From Aphrocallistes beatrix (taxonomy: Eukaryota; Porifera; Hexactinellida; Sceptrulophora; Aphrocallistidae): a DNA stretch of 64,000 nucleotides. The notes under the pieces are model-generated. The model did not search any database. It saw only the letters and a list, made by a program, of their open reading frames with translations, and was not told the origin of the DNA. The stretch lies in the NCBI GenBank assembly GCA_963281255.1, contig OY725492.1, positions 1,116,001-1,180,000 on the forward strand, in the 5' to 3' direction. The position numbers and the translations under genes were made by a program. Shown piece after piece: positions 50,447-63,567 of the stretch (within the stretch, counting starts at the first letter, position 1; each line of letters opens with the position of its first letter).

Positions 50447-51320
50447 CTATTTTCACAAACTTCTGAATACAGATAACGGCTCAGTACTTATGAAATGACC
50501 TAAGTAATATTGAAACAATTCAAATTTAAGCTGAATGCATTTGAATACAGTAATTGAAAGTAATAATGTCAACATCTACCGCGGTAATTGTTACTATGCA
50601 TATATATTAACATATTTTAAATTTTTTAAGTTCCGTAGCAATTACTATCTTGAATTATATTATCTATTTTACTAGTAATGATGGGTTAATTTATTGATTT
50701 CATTTTGTGGAGGGTGCATGCATTTGTCAAATTTAGCACCAATCTTTGCAAGTTTTTCATTTGTCCGAATGAATTGAAGCTACTGGTTTAAATTCAGCTT
50801 GGTTATAACAAGGCCTTCTAAAACTGTCCTATAAATATCCTATGTTCTCGTGGTCTTTAGACAATGTACTGCAGGGACAGTAAGTCTTCCAAAGGCAACG
50901 AAAGTCGTTCCTAGCAGGGATTTCAGAACATGCAAAAAAGCAGTTGTACGAATTTTTGCCAACCGTTTACTTGCTACTTTATTTTTCCCTCCATTTTAGA
51001 TTTAATTTTACTCACTCACTACTTTTTTTACTTGCTACTTATTTTTTTGGCCGGAATTGAGTTGGTGTGAGGAGAAGAAATTATTGGTCCTGTAGTATAA
51101 GTCCGAAACGAGGTCGCATCGCTCGATTTGCAGAAATATTTGAGTATTTCAGAATCAGAATTTTCTTAATTTAACCATGTCCAGTTCATCAAGGTGTCCA
51201 GGAAATTTACTTGCTACTTTCTTTTGCTCGCCATCCAGAATATTTACTTACTACCTTTTCCTTCGATCTTGATTTCCAAGCAAACGGCTCGTTCTCGATC
51301 ACCGAACGTATTGGTTTTGA
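50447..51320. other. Non-coding stretch
   Basis: No gene or clear element recognised. A TTTACTTGCTACTT motif recurs at about 50967, 51027 and 51206. Confidence 0.35.
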
Positions 51321-51325
51321 CGACG

Positions 51326-52075
51326 TTAACTCGTTCTTACGTCATCTTCGTTTACTTGGTATACACTTGGGCCAGTTCCGTATCTGTTTTGAGAATTTCT
51401 TTCCTTGTTGTTCAAGTGGCATCGGAAGTCAGTAGAGTTATGGCCATTCTTCCCACATTTGTTGCAAATTCTCTCTGGGCAATTCCTCCAACTGTGTTCA
51501 CTACGTTTACAACAATAACAGTTGAAGCTGCTCGTATGAGATCCTCTGAGAGGACCGCCACGTCCCCACCGGTGCACCCGTACCCACTGAACCTTATCCC
51601 GTTCTGGGGTTGTGTCGGCATCATCGTTGGGGATCTCTTTCAACAGCACTTGTCCTCGATCATGTGAATGTTTTCTTATGTGCACCGACGCCATCCATAA
51701 TCCATTGGGAATCCGCTCCCTGTCAATAGTGTTCACACCTTCACCATTAACGTTCTAGCTTCATCGTCCGATACGGCGTCTTCCCTTGCTTCGAGCCAAG
51801 TCTTTACTGACTCTGCGACTTTATCGGGCAACGGAACTATCATAATTGTACATGCTTGCCGGGTGGTCTTTGGCGTACTTTGCTCCTCCTCATACGTATG
51901 AAGTAATCGTCCACGTACTCACTCGCAGTTCAGTGCATATCGGAATATTTCCGCGTCTTTCCATAAATAACTACTGGTGGATCTAGGCCTTCTTTCAGTA
52001 GCTTAAACGCCTCGGACATAGTAGCCTTCTTTGCGGCTTCATTCGCGATAGCTCCGCTTCCGTCTAGCGATGTAT
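51326..52075 (-). pseudogene. Gypsy gag fragment with zinc knuckles
   Basis: The minus-strand frame 51326-51736 contains a nucleocapsid-type CCHC knuckle, CYCCKRSEHSWRNC, followed by a second Cys/His cluster, CNKCGKNGHNSTDFRC, whose spacing departs from the norm. The adjoining 51770-52068 is homologous to the gag part of the 33-35 kb Gypsy. It ends about 80 bp before the first visible RNF213-like exon. Confidence 0.65.
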
Positions 52076-52156
52076 GCCACTTTTGGAAACCTGCATCTAG
52101 TAAGTCTCAAAAATCAATCATCAAAACAGATAGAGCTGTCATTATTTTTGTAACAG

Positions 52157-55100
52157 CAATATTGAAAAGTGATTATGATAAAGTTAGAGGTAAGATTACT
52201 CTCAAATTCACACAAACTCAATTTGGAGAAGTAAATTTGGCATTTCAGAGCCCTTTTAATTCAAGAAGAATGAATTATGAAGGGAATGATTTTATTGTAC
52301 TGGATAATACCATCAGAATTAGTACAAAAATTCTTTTTTCCATTGAAAAATCCGAAAATTTTCTTTCAATACCTTATAAATATTACTTGGATAAAAAGGG
52401 AGAAAACTTGTATCTACCACAGGGAGATTGCTCGAGAACTTTAATAATAGATAATTCGAATTTTTCAGAGAATAATGTAGTCACAAAATACGACATTATT
52501 ATCCTATCTGATGGAACACAGAGTGAATCAGATTTTACAGATCCTCTGAAACGTTTGATGATATCATTCAATCTATACATTCCTCCAATAAGAGACATAT
52601 GGGGTTTGCCATTTATGGACATTGGGAATAATATTCGAGATGTTTTATTTCCACTTTGTTATGGCTATTATAATGAGAAACGATTGTTTAAAACAAATAA
52701 AAATTGTTTACTTTATGACTCAGAGGAAAAGATGCATGAATTATCAGTAAATTTGTTAAATAATTGGTTAATGAAAGCTTTAATTCATGATGACTCCTTC
52801 CCATTTCATTCTAAATTTTTCCTCTTATTTTTAACATTTGAAAAAGAACTTATTCAACCATTTTTCGATGAGTTATTTCTGTGTTTATTACATACGATGA
52901 ATAATCACTTCTCCGTGATCAATCTCGATTGAATTATTTTTTAATATATCAATCTAATATTATTTCATCACCTCATCTACTTCATGATGCTATGAAGTAC
53001 ATTGCTGAACAGAAGATTGAACTGTTGATCAATTTTCTTCCACTTTATCACATTATTTTTGATTCTCAAAGTGAATATGAAGTCGCATGTATTAAACATG
53101 AGTTTGGAAATAATGAATTTTGGGGTTTACCTTCAGACACAGAATTCCAGTGCAATAACAAAATAGAGATATCAATAATCCAAAATGCGTACAAAAACTT
53201 TTGTATTGTTGATCCTCTCTTACCCAATTCCATCATACTTCTATCAATCAGCGATGAAACTTTTCCACAACTTCTCGATTTATTCCCCACTCATCTCTCT
53301 TCTTTTATGTGTGTACTGCTGTATCGTGTTAAGAAATGGCCATGTTTCATAAAACAAGACTACAAATTGCGTGAATCAGTATTTATAACATTTTTAGATA
53401 AATCTGACCGAATAGAACACCTCAGTATGACTGAGGAAGATATTTGTCAAGCATGTGACGTGATATTCGAAATGCTTTCAGTGATTAATGACAGGGACCA
53501 AACACAATGCTTCATTCACCTGGAAGAATCCAATCTAATTCTTCGAGTCTTAGGTGAATTATTGTCTTTATTTGATGAAAAATGCCCACAATTGTTATCA
53601 GAGGGATCTTTTCATTTAGCTTGTAAGAAGATATTTAGCTTAGTCCCTGCGAAGACTCTTCTTAAAATTGTAGGTGAAAGTCTTAATCCAGATGTACTAA
53701 ATTCAGGATATACATCTGGTTTCGTGAGTGAGGTAGCTAATGTTTGGGATTCTTTATATAAAATTCACTATCCTGAATCATACGAATTTGTTTTTGCTAT
53801 TGATGAATTGTTGAGAAAGAAATTAGCGGTACAAGATTTCAGAACCATTTTAGATGCTCTAGTTAATCTCTGTTACACTCAAATCAGCCCTTCAGTTACT
53901 TTGAAAGATTCTCTCTGCAATGAAGTAATGTCAGAATTAACTCAAACTCAAACTCCAGAACAAGATTATGAATTGTGTGTCAGGTGTTTAGTTGAAGTCC
54001 CGATTAAACTCTTTAGCTTAATTGCAGAACTATTTACTAAGATCTTAGAATGCATTTCAGAGCTTCTTAAGTCTGATCCAGTGAAGCACATTCTATGTAC
54101 AACATGGTTGTATAAACTCATCAATTATTGTCAACAGAAACATTTTAAAGAACTTGGTCATGATGATGCAGCCACTCTAATTGAATCAGTTACAAACACT
54201 GTGAAATCTCTTGTTACTTCGTTCAGAGATCAAACTATCAAAACAAAAGAGTTAGAGCTGGTTTTTGAATATGATCACAATTTTTTCAATTTGTTGAAAT
54301 CAGTTTTAGGAAGTGATCATGAATTATCTGTTCGATTTACTTTTGATACATCTATTTTACTTATGAACGAGCAATTAAAAACATTTTTACAATTCAGCCG
54401 ACGAATGAATGATTTGAAAATATTGTTAGATTACACCCAAACAAAGATGATTTCTCAAGTACTCTCTTATTTCCTAGAACTCAATTATAAAGATATGTCT
54501 ATCTCTTCACTTTGTCGTCATCTAGTTATCTTACCAGGTTCTGAGCATGAAGCATTTTTAAACAAATCAGCATTTGTCACAATGCTAAAATCCTTACCTC
54601 ATCTTCTTCAATCTCAGTTTTTCATGAATACATTTGCAAATACATTTCAAGACTATTTCAGAAATGACCAAAGCGAATTGATTGAATTCGAAATTATCCT
54701 CCACAATATTTGGTTCAACTCTTTCAATTTGGTGTTCATCAGCATTTGCAAACTTCTTGATATGAATATTCTTCTATCAAAGTTAAATACATGCTTCAAT
54801 ATACAAGATACAGTCAAAATAGAAGAGGAAATAGGTCATCTCTTTAAAGCGATTCAAATTGTATATCCCAACCCTTTGTACAACGAAGGTAATAAAACAG
54901 AATCTCTGAACAGGATAAAATATTACTTGAAATTGAAACAAGTTAAAGAGATTTCTAGAATTATTCTCGAGGTAAAGGGAGCATATTGCATGAATGGCAA
55001 ATTCGAAATTATTCAGGTTATTGATAATTTAAATTTGGAGGATAGGGAATTGAAATCAGTGACAGGAGACATGGTTAACCTTGGAGATAAATTGTCAAAA

Positions 55101-58100
55101 TGTGAAAAATTGCATTTAAAAATTCTTAAACAGATGCTAGCTTGTATTACACTCTTTAAGTGGGTGAACAAAAATTTGAAAAACCAATCAGAACTAGACC
55201 ATTTCACTGACCTAGCACTGAAACGGAGCAACATTTCTACGTTTGAAGTTAATCCTATTACTTGCTTTAAAATTGTTTGTAGAATATTTGCGCCCTTTGT
55301 TTTTGGACCACAGAATGAAACTGACGAAGAAAAGCTTTTAGCGATGCTAGAGACGATACATGACAATATTAAATCATGTGGACAAGATGAATCTACTATT
55401 TTAGAAATGAGTAATGACTGTTCTGAAGAAATTCATTTAGACTTTTGGCAGCAATTAAAATTCAAAGATAGTTCAATTGGTGGTTGTACAATTTCCAAAA
55501 TAAAAAATTTAATGTCGAATGGCGATTTAGTTCTAAGTTTCGAAGGCTGTCTTAGGAATAATATTGAAGATATGGTGTATATCCAAATCTCTCGCGGAAA
55601 CCAACAAACTGTTTCAAAAGTGCACTCCCTTCACGAACTCAAAGAGATGCTGAGTGAAGTTGTACTAATTAGATCAGAAAGTCATGGTGACACAGTTGGC
55701 GCACAATTTCAAATTCTTTTGGAAGTGGCGTTGAAATTCTCTGAAATAATATCGAAATTATATATGTCAGGCAGTGTCTTTTTTAGAAAAGTTGAGACAT
55801 TCCCTACCTTGTTGATAACTTACCCCTGCAATGATATCCAACTCATTGAGGGAGATATTGCTTTTCTTGAAAAAGAGTATAGCAATTGGACGACTAAGCT
55901 TAAAAAAGCTCGTGATAAACATTATTTTCTGAACTATTTCACATCTTCTCAAATCATAACAATTCAAATGGGGATACAACTTTTCATGGAAGACCCGAAT
56001 AGAAGACTAAACCAACAACTCTTTCATTTGCTCTCTTTTATCCAGGAAGGCTTGCTTGAAGAAGATGTGAAAAGAAATCTCCAACAGTTTGACTTAATAC
56101 CTCATTCCGATACTATGTCGATTACAAGCACCGACTCAAATTCATCTTTTGAATCTAAACGCAGCAGTCGAATATCGTTTATTGAATCAGATTCTCCTCT
56201 AGATTATATGCTTTTTAACTCTCCACGTACCCCTCTAAATTGTAGAACTTCTATATTTGATCCAGCTGACCCATTTGAGGTGCCATTTCAAAATGAACCA
56301 AACGATGAAGGAGATAATTCATTGGAAACGAATGTCTCAAAATCCCAATTACAATCTTTGTATGAAAAGAGAACTGAGAAAATCTTAACTTCTCTGGATA
56401 CTTTAGAAAGAATTTTCGAATTATTCGGATGCAATTTAAAACATCAAGTAAAACGATATCCACTCACTTTCAAACAAGGAGAACCTAACATAATATTTCC
56501 TACTAACTCAGAGATGTTAGACTGTATATTATCCATCTATATGCCTTCTGACGATGGCTACGATCTCCCTCTATCTCATGAAATATTAGTTTGTTCTGAT
56601 GCGACAACTCTAGAAGATATTGAAATCTTCTTATGGCGATCTTTAAAAGTTCATTACTACTCGTTTATCTTTTGCATTGCTTTTATTGAAAAATTGAAAT
56701 ATGAAATTGCAGTCAATAGTATTTGTTTACTAAATGATTACCTCTCCAATTTGAATAAAGCTGCACATTTTCGATTATTCTTTTTATGCACGGATGAAGC
56801 TAAGCACTCTTCATATATGGCAACTGCTCTAGGAAAATATAAAAGAATAACCCCGAAAATTCATTCGAAGGAAAAACTCAAGACATTGGTTTTCAAAAGA
56901 ATGTCACAGCATTCCGATTTGATTTCTGACAAAGCAGCTTGTCAAGTTGATCCAGAGAAGTGTTTTAATAGAATTGTAACTTCTGAATCAGCTGGTAATG
57001 GAAAGTCTCTTACTATATTAAGGCGAGCTGAGGAATTAAAATCTTTGTCTCATTCTCCTGATATATATTCTCTCTATACTATCATCACCATTCATGAAAG
57101 TGAGGACTTTGAAGATAAAACAGTTCAAATGTTGATTCAGTCTCAGCAATCAGATAATGAATATGGACGAATATATCACTTTGATCTCGTTTCTGTTTCT
57201 GATAAACAACTCACACCATTTTTATTCAAACTACTTGTCACGAGAACCCTTTGTGATTACTCAAAGAATGTTTGGTGCTGTAGTAAAAACAACTATTATA
57301 TGATTGAAATCAATTTGAAATCACGATCAACACAGTTGATTCAATTTTTGCACATATTCCCTACATGGGATTGTCTACCACCGAATGATAGGCTGAATGA
57401 GGAGGGGGAAAAAATCGTTACGATGCCTGGATGTCAAGTTTCTCAATGCGATTACTATGAATTACGCTCTGATATTTATAAACGAACGAACGCTTACCTT
57501 TTACAATTGAAAAATAAACTGGACGTTGCTAAATTTAAATTCAATCCAAATATTCATTCTGAAATTGATTTGAAAATTCTATTGGAATACTCAGGACTTG
57601 AAACCCCATCATGGAGCGAACTCAATCATTTTCTTTCATTTTTAAATAATCAATTAATAGCTTGTGAAAAAAATATTTACTTCCAATCGATTGATTTGGA
57701 CAAAAGTTGGTTTGAGTTCAAAAGATTTTTGATTGATTCCTTGATAATGATGTCCAGAGATTTCACTACTCCATCTCTTAGGATCTCGTTACAGTCTTCG
57801 ACACCATTAACTGATCTTCTGGGGTGCAGTATCAATTATGGCAGAAGATGGGAGCCAAAGAAGGGTCCATACATATTTTTCAATGAAAATTTGCAAACAA
57901 TGACTTTTTTCGGAAAATCTATATCAGAAAACTTGGACCAATTAGACAGCTTTGATTCAAATCGAGTAAAAGAGAGGAAAGTAATTAGCCGACAGCTCTA
58001 TAATACTTTAAAAAAGAATCAGATAGATCTAGATGAAGATTACAATAGTTGGGATCGATCAAAAATGATTAGTATTTTAACAAACGTAATTGGAATACAA

Positions 58101-61100
58101 TCTCCTACAGATCCTGATCCTTATTATGTGCTTACCATAGACAATCTTAAAAAAATGCTCGCCATCCAGATGCGTTTCCGTAGCAACATTCCCGTCATCT
58201 TAATGGGTGAAACAGGCTGTGGGAAAACTCGTTTAATTAACTTTATGTGTCAACTACAAGCTAAAAGCCGCAATATCCAGAATTTCATCATTTCAAGATC
58301 CATGGTGAAATTTGTAAAGAGGACATCTCTACACATTATCAAAAAGCTCTAGCCTTAGCAAACGAAAATGTCGGAAAAAATATTGATACAATCCTTTTCT
58401 TTGATGAAGTGAACACTAGTTACTCGATTGGCTTGATTAAAGAGATTCTTTGCGACAGAAGAATTGATGGAGTAAAGATCCCGAATGATTTACGGTTACA
58501 GTTCGTTGCTGCATGCAATCCTTATAGAAGACACACTGAAGAGATGTTGAGTAAGCTAACTTCTGTAGGTTTAGGAATGTTCAATACAAGTGATAAGGTT
58601 AGAGAACATTTTGGAAACATTCCGTTACGAGAACTTGTGTACCGAGTTATTCCATTACCAGATAGTCTATTGCCATTAGTTTGGGACTTTGGAACACTGG
58701 ATCCTGAAAGTGAGCGTTCTTATATTCGGAAAATTGTGGATATCCATTTATCTCCAGATAGAAAAACAAGTTCTCCTCCTCTTAACGAAGCTATTACGAC
58801 AGTTCTATATTCTGCTCAGATTTTCATGAGAGATAAAGATGATGAATGCTCCTTTGTTAGTTTGAGAGATGTAGAGCGAACACTGAAAGTTATGTTATGG
58901 TTTCAACAAATCTTACCAAAACTGCCCATTGATACTAAACTCAGTCTTAAGACAGAGTCTTATACTCGCTATAGCTGTATGCTATAGAGCTAAACTTAGA
59001 GATAGAAGAGATTTTGATTCATATATAATCATTAAATTTAATTCACCTCTCGATAAAATTACAGATACAAGTCTAATTTCCAAAGAGATAAAAGCATTTC
59101 AGGATGTTCTTGTGAGTTCGATGACAATCGGAAAGCATATTGCAAAAAATAAAGTATTGAAGGAGAACTTGTTTATGATGTTTGTTTGTATTCAGTTGAA
59201 AATTCCATTATTCATTATTGGCAAGCCAGGAACATCAAAATCGTTAGCGAAATATATCATTAGCCACTCACTGAATGGAGATTTCTATTTAAATGGAACT
59301 AAAATAGTGGAATACACACAGGTCTATATGCGATCCTACCAATGTAGCCAATTGACCACATCCAAAGAAATTCAAAACATATTTGAAAGCTGTCAGGCCA
59401 TTCAAGAGGAGAGTACCGCTGACTGTGTTGCTTGTGTCGTTTTAGATGAAGTCGGTTTAGCTGAAGATTCTCCAAGTTTACCTCTCAAAATACTTCATCC
59501 TCTCCTTGAAGATGGCATTAACAAAACGAATGAACAAATACCAAACATTGCTTTTATAGGTTTGTCCAACTGGGCTCTTGATCCAGCTAAAATGAATCGT
59601 GGCATTATGTTACAGCTTGAAGAGCCTACACTTGATGAGATTGTGGATACTGCTCATTCAATAATCAAGTCTAGCGAAGATTTGAACTCTTTACACAGGA
59701 TTATTAATGCTTGCATCCCAAATATAGCTAAAGGATATTTAGAATTGATTAAAGTGCAGGAAGCAAAATTATCGAAAGATTACTTTGGATTTCGAGACTT
59801 TCATCACCTTATCAAAATGCTGTACCACCTTTGCAAGCAGTATGGTACATTTAATAGTAAAATTATGGACCATGCAATACTGAGAAACTTTGGAGGAATT
59901 ACATCTATTAATGTTGTAAAGGTTTTTAAGCATTCTCAATTCAATCTAGAATGTACTGAAATTGGTCCTCATTCAGATATTTTATCTCTAATTAGATCAA
60001 GTTTACTTGGCGAATCGGAAAGGAATCTTCCTGAAGAAGAGAGAGATAAGCAGAGAATAGAAAGATCAAGGTACCTTCTTCTCTTGACTGAGAATTACGT
60101 TGCTTTAGATATTTTATTTCATTCAGGAATCTTGAAAAACGATGCGAAAGTGATATTTGGAAGTAGTTTTCACCTCGATCAAGAATATTTCAGCATTTGT
60201 CACACTATTAATCGTATTAAATTATTCATGGAAACCGGAAAAGTCGTAGTCTTGACCAATTTGTCCAATGTTTATGAGAGTCTTTACGAGCTTCTTAATC
60301 TCTTCTATGTTGATATTCTAGGTAAGAGTTGGGTGGATATCGGAATTGGTTCGCAGCGAATTAAATGCCCAGTACATCCTGACTTCAGATTGATAGTCAT
60401 TGCAAATAAAAACACTGTATTTGACCGGTTTCCACCTCCTTTGATCAACAGACTAGAGAAACATAACTTAACGTTTTCTAACATTCTTGAAGATGACATC
60501 ATGGTGAAGAACATTATTGATAATTTGTCAAATTGGGTTCAGGATTTCGTTACTATTCACGATAATGAATCGTCATATATATATCCTCGAGGTAAGTGCT
60601 TTATTGGGATTCAGAAGGACACTCTACCATTTATGGTATACTCTTCAATAATAATTTTAGGCTTAAAGGGAAACGAGAAAGAAAATGTAGGAATAATTTT
60701 GGGTTATTGTAGATTAGAGTTATTGAAGATTGCTTCTCCAAACTCAATTCTTCTATTACGGAAATGTCAATTAGCTACGGAAGCTGATAAAATTTTCGAA
60801 GATTACTGTAAACTCAAACTGTTTAACCTTGCCAACTACTTGCTTGAATTGCCTAATATTCGGAAATTTCATAACCAATCAAATCCATTTCTATCTTTTA
60901 TCACAACATATTCTGCTCTTTTAACTGAAGTTGATGTTGTCGAATTAAGGACCAAACTCAATTCATTCTCTAACAAAGAATATATTATTTCTCAGATAAA
61001 TATAGTTCAGTTTAAATCAGAGAAAGAATTTATCTTCGCAATCAATAAAGAAATTTTACCAATTGAAAATAATGAGAAAAAAACGATACTCATTATCCAA

Positions 61101-61388
61101 TGCGAAAACGATCAGAGCAATTTTAACCTTATATCGTGTGCTAGATACAAAGTAGCCGAAATTATCACTGAGATGCGTGGGAAGCTGAATTCGAATTATT
61201 TCTTTGTTTTTATCACAAAATTGTCGTTTTGTCAAGATCCTCAATACTACTCAAGTTTTTGTGGTGGAGATTGGGATAGTGTCTATATTGATGAACTTCG
61301 AGACTCTTACCACAACATGTTGCCCTCATTTGATCAACTCTCGAGAATGTCTGTTGTTGAAATATTTGATTTTCAGCATTTTGTATCG
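52157..61388 (+). pseudogene. RNF213-like giant AAA+ protein, partial, with three frame changes
   Basis: Starts after an acceptor (TTATTTTTGTAACAG ending 52156) and ends at a donor (TATCG|GTAGGT, 61389). About 3,070 codons continue as one protein but switch frame near 52900-52930, 58285-58300 and 58950-58960. A P-loop-like SAGNGKSL lies near 56987. The first active-type AAA unit has GETGCGKTRL (58205) and FFDEVNTS (58400). The second has GKPGTSKSL (59220), VVLDEVGLAEDSPSLPLKIL and LSNWALDPAKMNRGI. Later, HPDFRLIVI and FPPPLINRLEKH (near 60420-60465) match the conserved post-AAA region of RNF213. Known: RNF213 is a dynein-like AAA+ E3 ligase in the cytosol, linked to lipid droplets and antimicrobial ubiquitylation. 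The RING/E3 module would lie beyond the window. Frame changes could be decay or sequencing indels. Confidence 0.8.
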
Positions 61389-62433
61389 GTAGGTTTTATT
61401 TTCTCCATTTTAGTAAAATGATATCTGGGCAATCCAATCCCGGAATCCCGGAAAATTTTCTTCTAGAATTAGCATTTCCATTCCCGGGATCTGGTACATT
61501 TCCTTCTAGCATTGAATACGTTTACTACAAAGAATAGTATACTCATTTGTTAATACACTCCAATAAAAAAGGGATTCTAACAATTGCGTTGTCAGATTAA
61601 GTCCGAAAACCTATTAATAATCCAGGAATTTAAGGATCAACCGAGAAATTTATTAAGTATGGTTTCGAGTTCTTGAGGGTCCCCTTAACCAAAATTAGGC
61701 ATGTTTGGGATTTTTTTATGAAGCTTAAATAGTTGAGGGCGCCTGAATAATTCAGACAATTCTGCATTCAGGAAATCCTACTAAATGATCATATAGAGTT
61801 TGATTTATGTTTATTTGAACTCATGGAATATAGGGGATCAAAACAAAGGGTTACTTGATGGAGTTACTAAGAAGTTTGAGATTGGAATGTTGCACTTTCC
61901 TGCGTCGTCAAGGGTAATATTCAGCTCGAATATGGTCATTTGACTCTCAAATTTCTCCAAATTTAATGCTGAATACGAATATCAACCTAATTAATTAAAA
62001 ACTAATCGAATATGTTATAGCTAGTCCAACCGAGATTGGAAGGAATGGGCATTTACAGTATGCCCAAAATTATTGGCAATGAACTTTAACTTTTCATAAT
62101 ATTAAGCGTATGTTTAGGAAGAGTATTATAATTTCAGGATTACTTCATTTCTGAGTTTTCATTCTATATATACACTATTTTGAGTGACACTATCATACCA
62201 TGCGGTTCCACCAGCACCTTTTCTGGAATGCAAACTCATTTTTTTGTAGCGATCTTTTCAAAATCCGCAGCAACTGTCTGCCACAGTATATCAATGTATT
62301 CTTATTTACTACTGAATTTAGTTATGTAAACATCTAAATATGTTTATATATTTTAGTTGTGTAATTTTGGAGTGTTTGTTAAAGGATTCATCAAGATTTA
62401 TGCACTAAAAAAAAGTTTTTTGCTAATATAATA
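61389..62433. other. Start of the intron downstream of the RNF213-like exon
   Basis: From the GTAGGT donor onward the sequence is non-coding. A degenerate ATTCCCGGGATC/AATCCCGGAATCC cluster occurs near 61434-61500. No further exon recognised. Confidence 0.5.
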
Positions 62434-63567
62434 CAATTTTGCTTCGCTTACTTGCGCTGCCGCAGCTTGCGGACACTGTGTGTCCGCAGAGTCGCCCTGC
62501 AGGCGCCTGGAGTTACTCATTCTGACATATTTTGGGTTTTTACTTAAATATTGATTTTTTACTTTATATAAATATTGTAAACTAAGGTTAACCAATAATT
62601 ACTCATATTGATCTGAAAATATAATATTCAAATTCTACACCACTGATGTTAACCGTTGGAAGCTAGTCTCTAGCATCATTTTCAAAATTCGTCAAATCGT
62701 GTGAAAATATGTATATAAAGCTGTGAAAATATACACATAGCCTTTTTTATTGTTATACACTATAATATAATTGAGATATCTATATAAGCTTTAAAGCATT
62801 AATAACAACAAGCGCGTTCACTTGCTTGCGCTGCGCGGCTGGCGGACACTTTGTTTCCGCCGGATGCGCCCAAAGGGCGCCTGGAGTCATATTGATTAAT
62901 TATAAGGGAAATAGCTTCTCTAAACACGTCTGTCCTACTGTTATGATCGATATCGTACAAAAAAACACCAAATTTATCAATTTTTAAAATTTTTATGAGT
63001 AATGATGACGTCATAAGAAAGTGATGAGTCAGATATGTTAGTATACAGATTCTATTCAAACTTCAGCCTTCTATCTCCTATAATGGCTGAGTTATGCTCG
63101 AATAACTGTATTGCTTAACTTTTAAAAATGTGACAATGACGTCATAATTCCATGATGAGTCAACATTTTGGTCTGAGCTCAGAACTTACTGGAGCCATAG
63201 CCAAAAAGCTCCCACATGCCTAAAATCAGCTTTCTGGGCCTGACAGTTTCTTCAATCAATTCGTTACAGATATATAGATATATATATAGATTAATCGAGT
63301 TTTAATAGTAAGGATGACAGCCTACAATAATGTCGTACAATGATATCTATTGTGAGAGTGAAGCCGTACATAGTATTGTATAGAAAAGGTGTGAACATTG
63401 TTTTCCTTTTTTTTGCAGAGGTGTGAAAATTTCGCTTAGATTTTTGAATTTAATCGTAGATTCATCATTTGACACCTACATGCCAATTTTCGTATCTCGA
63501 CGACTTGCCAATTCTTCAATCAATTCGGACAAACAAACAAAAAAAATCCTAGCATTTTAATATATAA
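62434..63567 (-). mobile_element. Helitron-like family B, copy B4, interrupted by A8
   Basis: Reverse orientation. A diverged 3' end (CAATTTTGCTTCGCTTAC) with the hairpin module and body to 62808, then after A8 the rest of the body from 63315 to the head (CCTAGCATTTTAATATATAA, lacking the final GA). The 62808/63315 join reads AATAACAA|TGACAGCC, matching uninterrupted B1 (TTTAACAATGACGATC, 11708) and B2. Confidence 0.75.
62809..63314 (-). mobile_element. Helitron-like family A, copy A8 (complete, 506 bp, nested in B4)
   Basis: Reverse orientation. CAAGCGCGTTCACTTGC at the 3' end; hairpin GCGGACACTTTGTTTCCGC; body with TGACGTCAT twice; box TTCTTCAATCAATTCGTTAC; short TA tract; head ATTAATCGAGTTTTAATAG, then TAAGGA. 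Host A62808 and T63315 flank it directly. Comparison with intact B copies shows no base gained or lost, so both termini are exact. Confidence 0.85.

Noticed and set aside
52900-52935. Micro-intron explaining the first RNF213 frame change
   Set aside because: No convincing GT-AG pair with branch and pyrimidine context restores the frame; coding similarity appears continuous.
62809-63314. Reading family A in reverse as a SINE with a (TA)n tail
   Set aside because: No A/B-box promoter could be found in the GC-rich end, insertion leaves no target duplication, and the sequence continues past the TA tract to a fixed TCCTTACTATT terminus.
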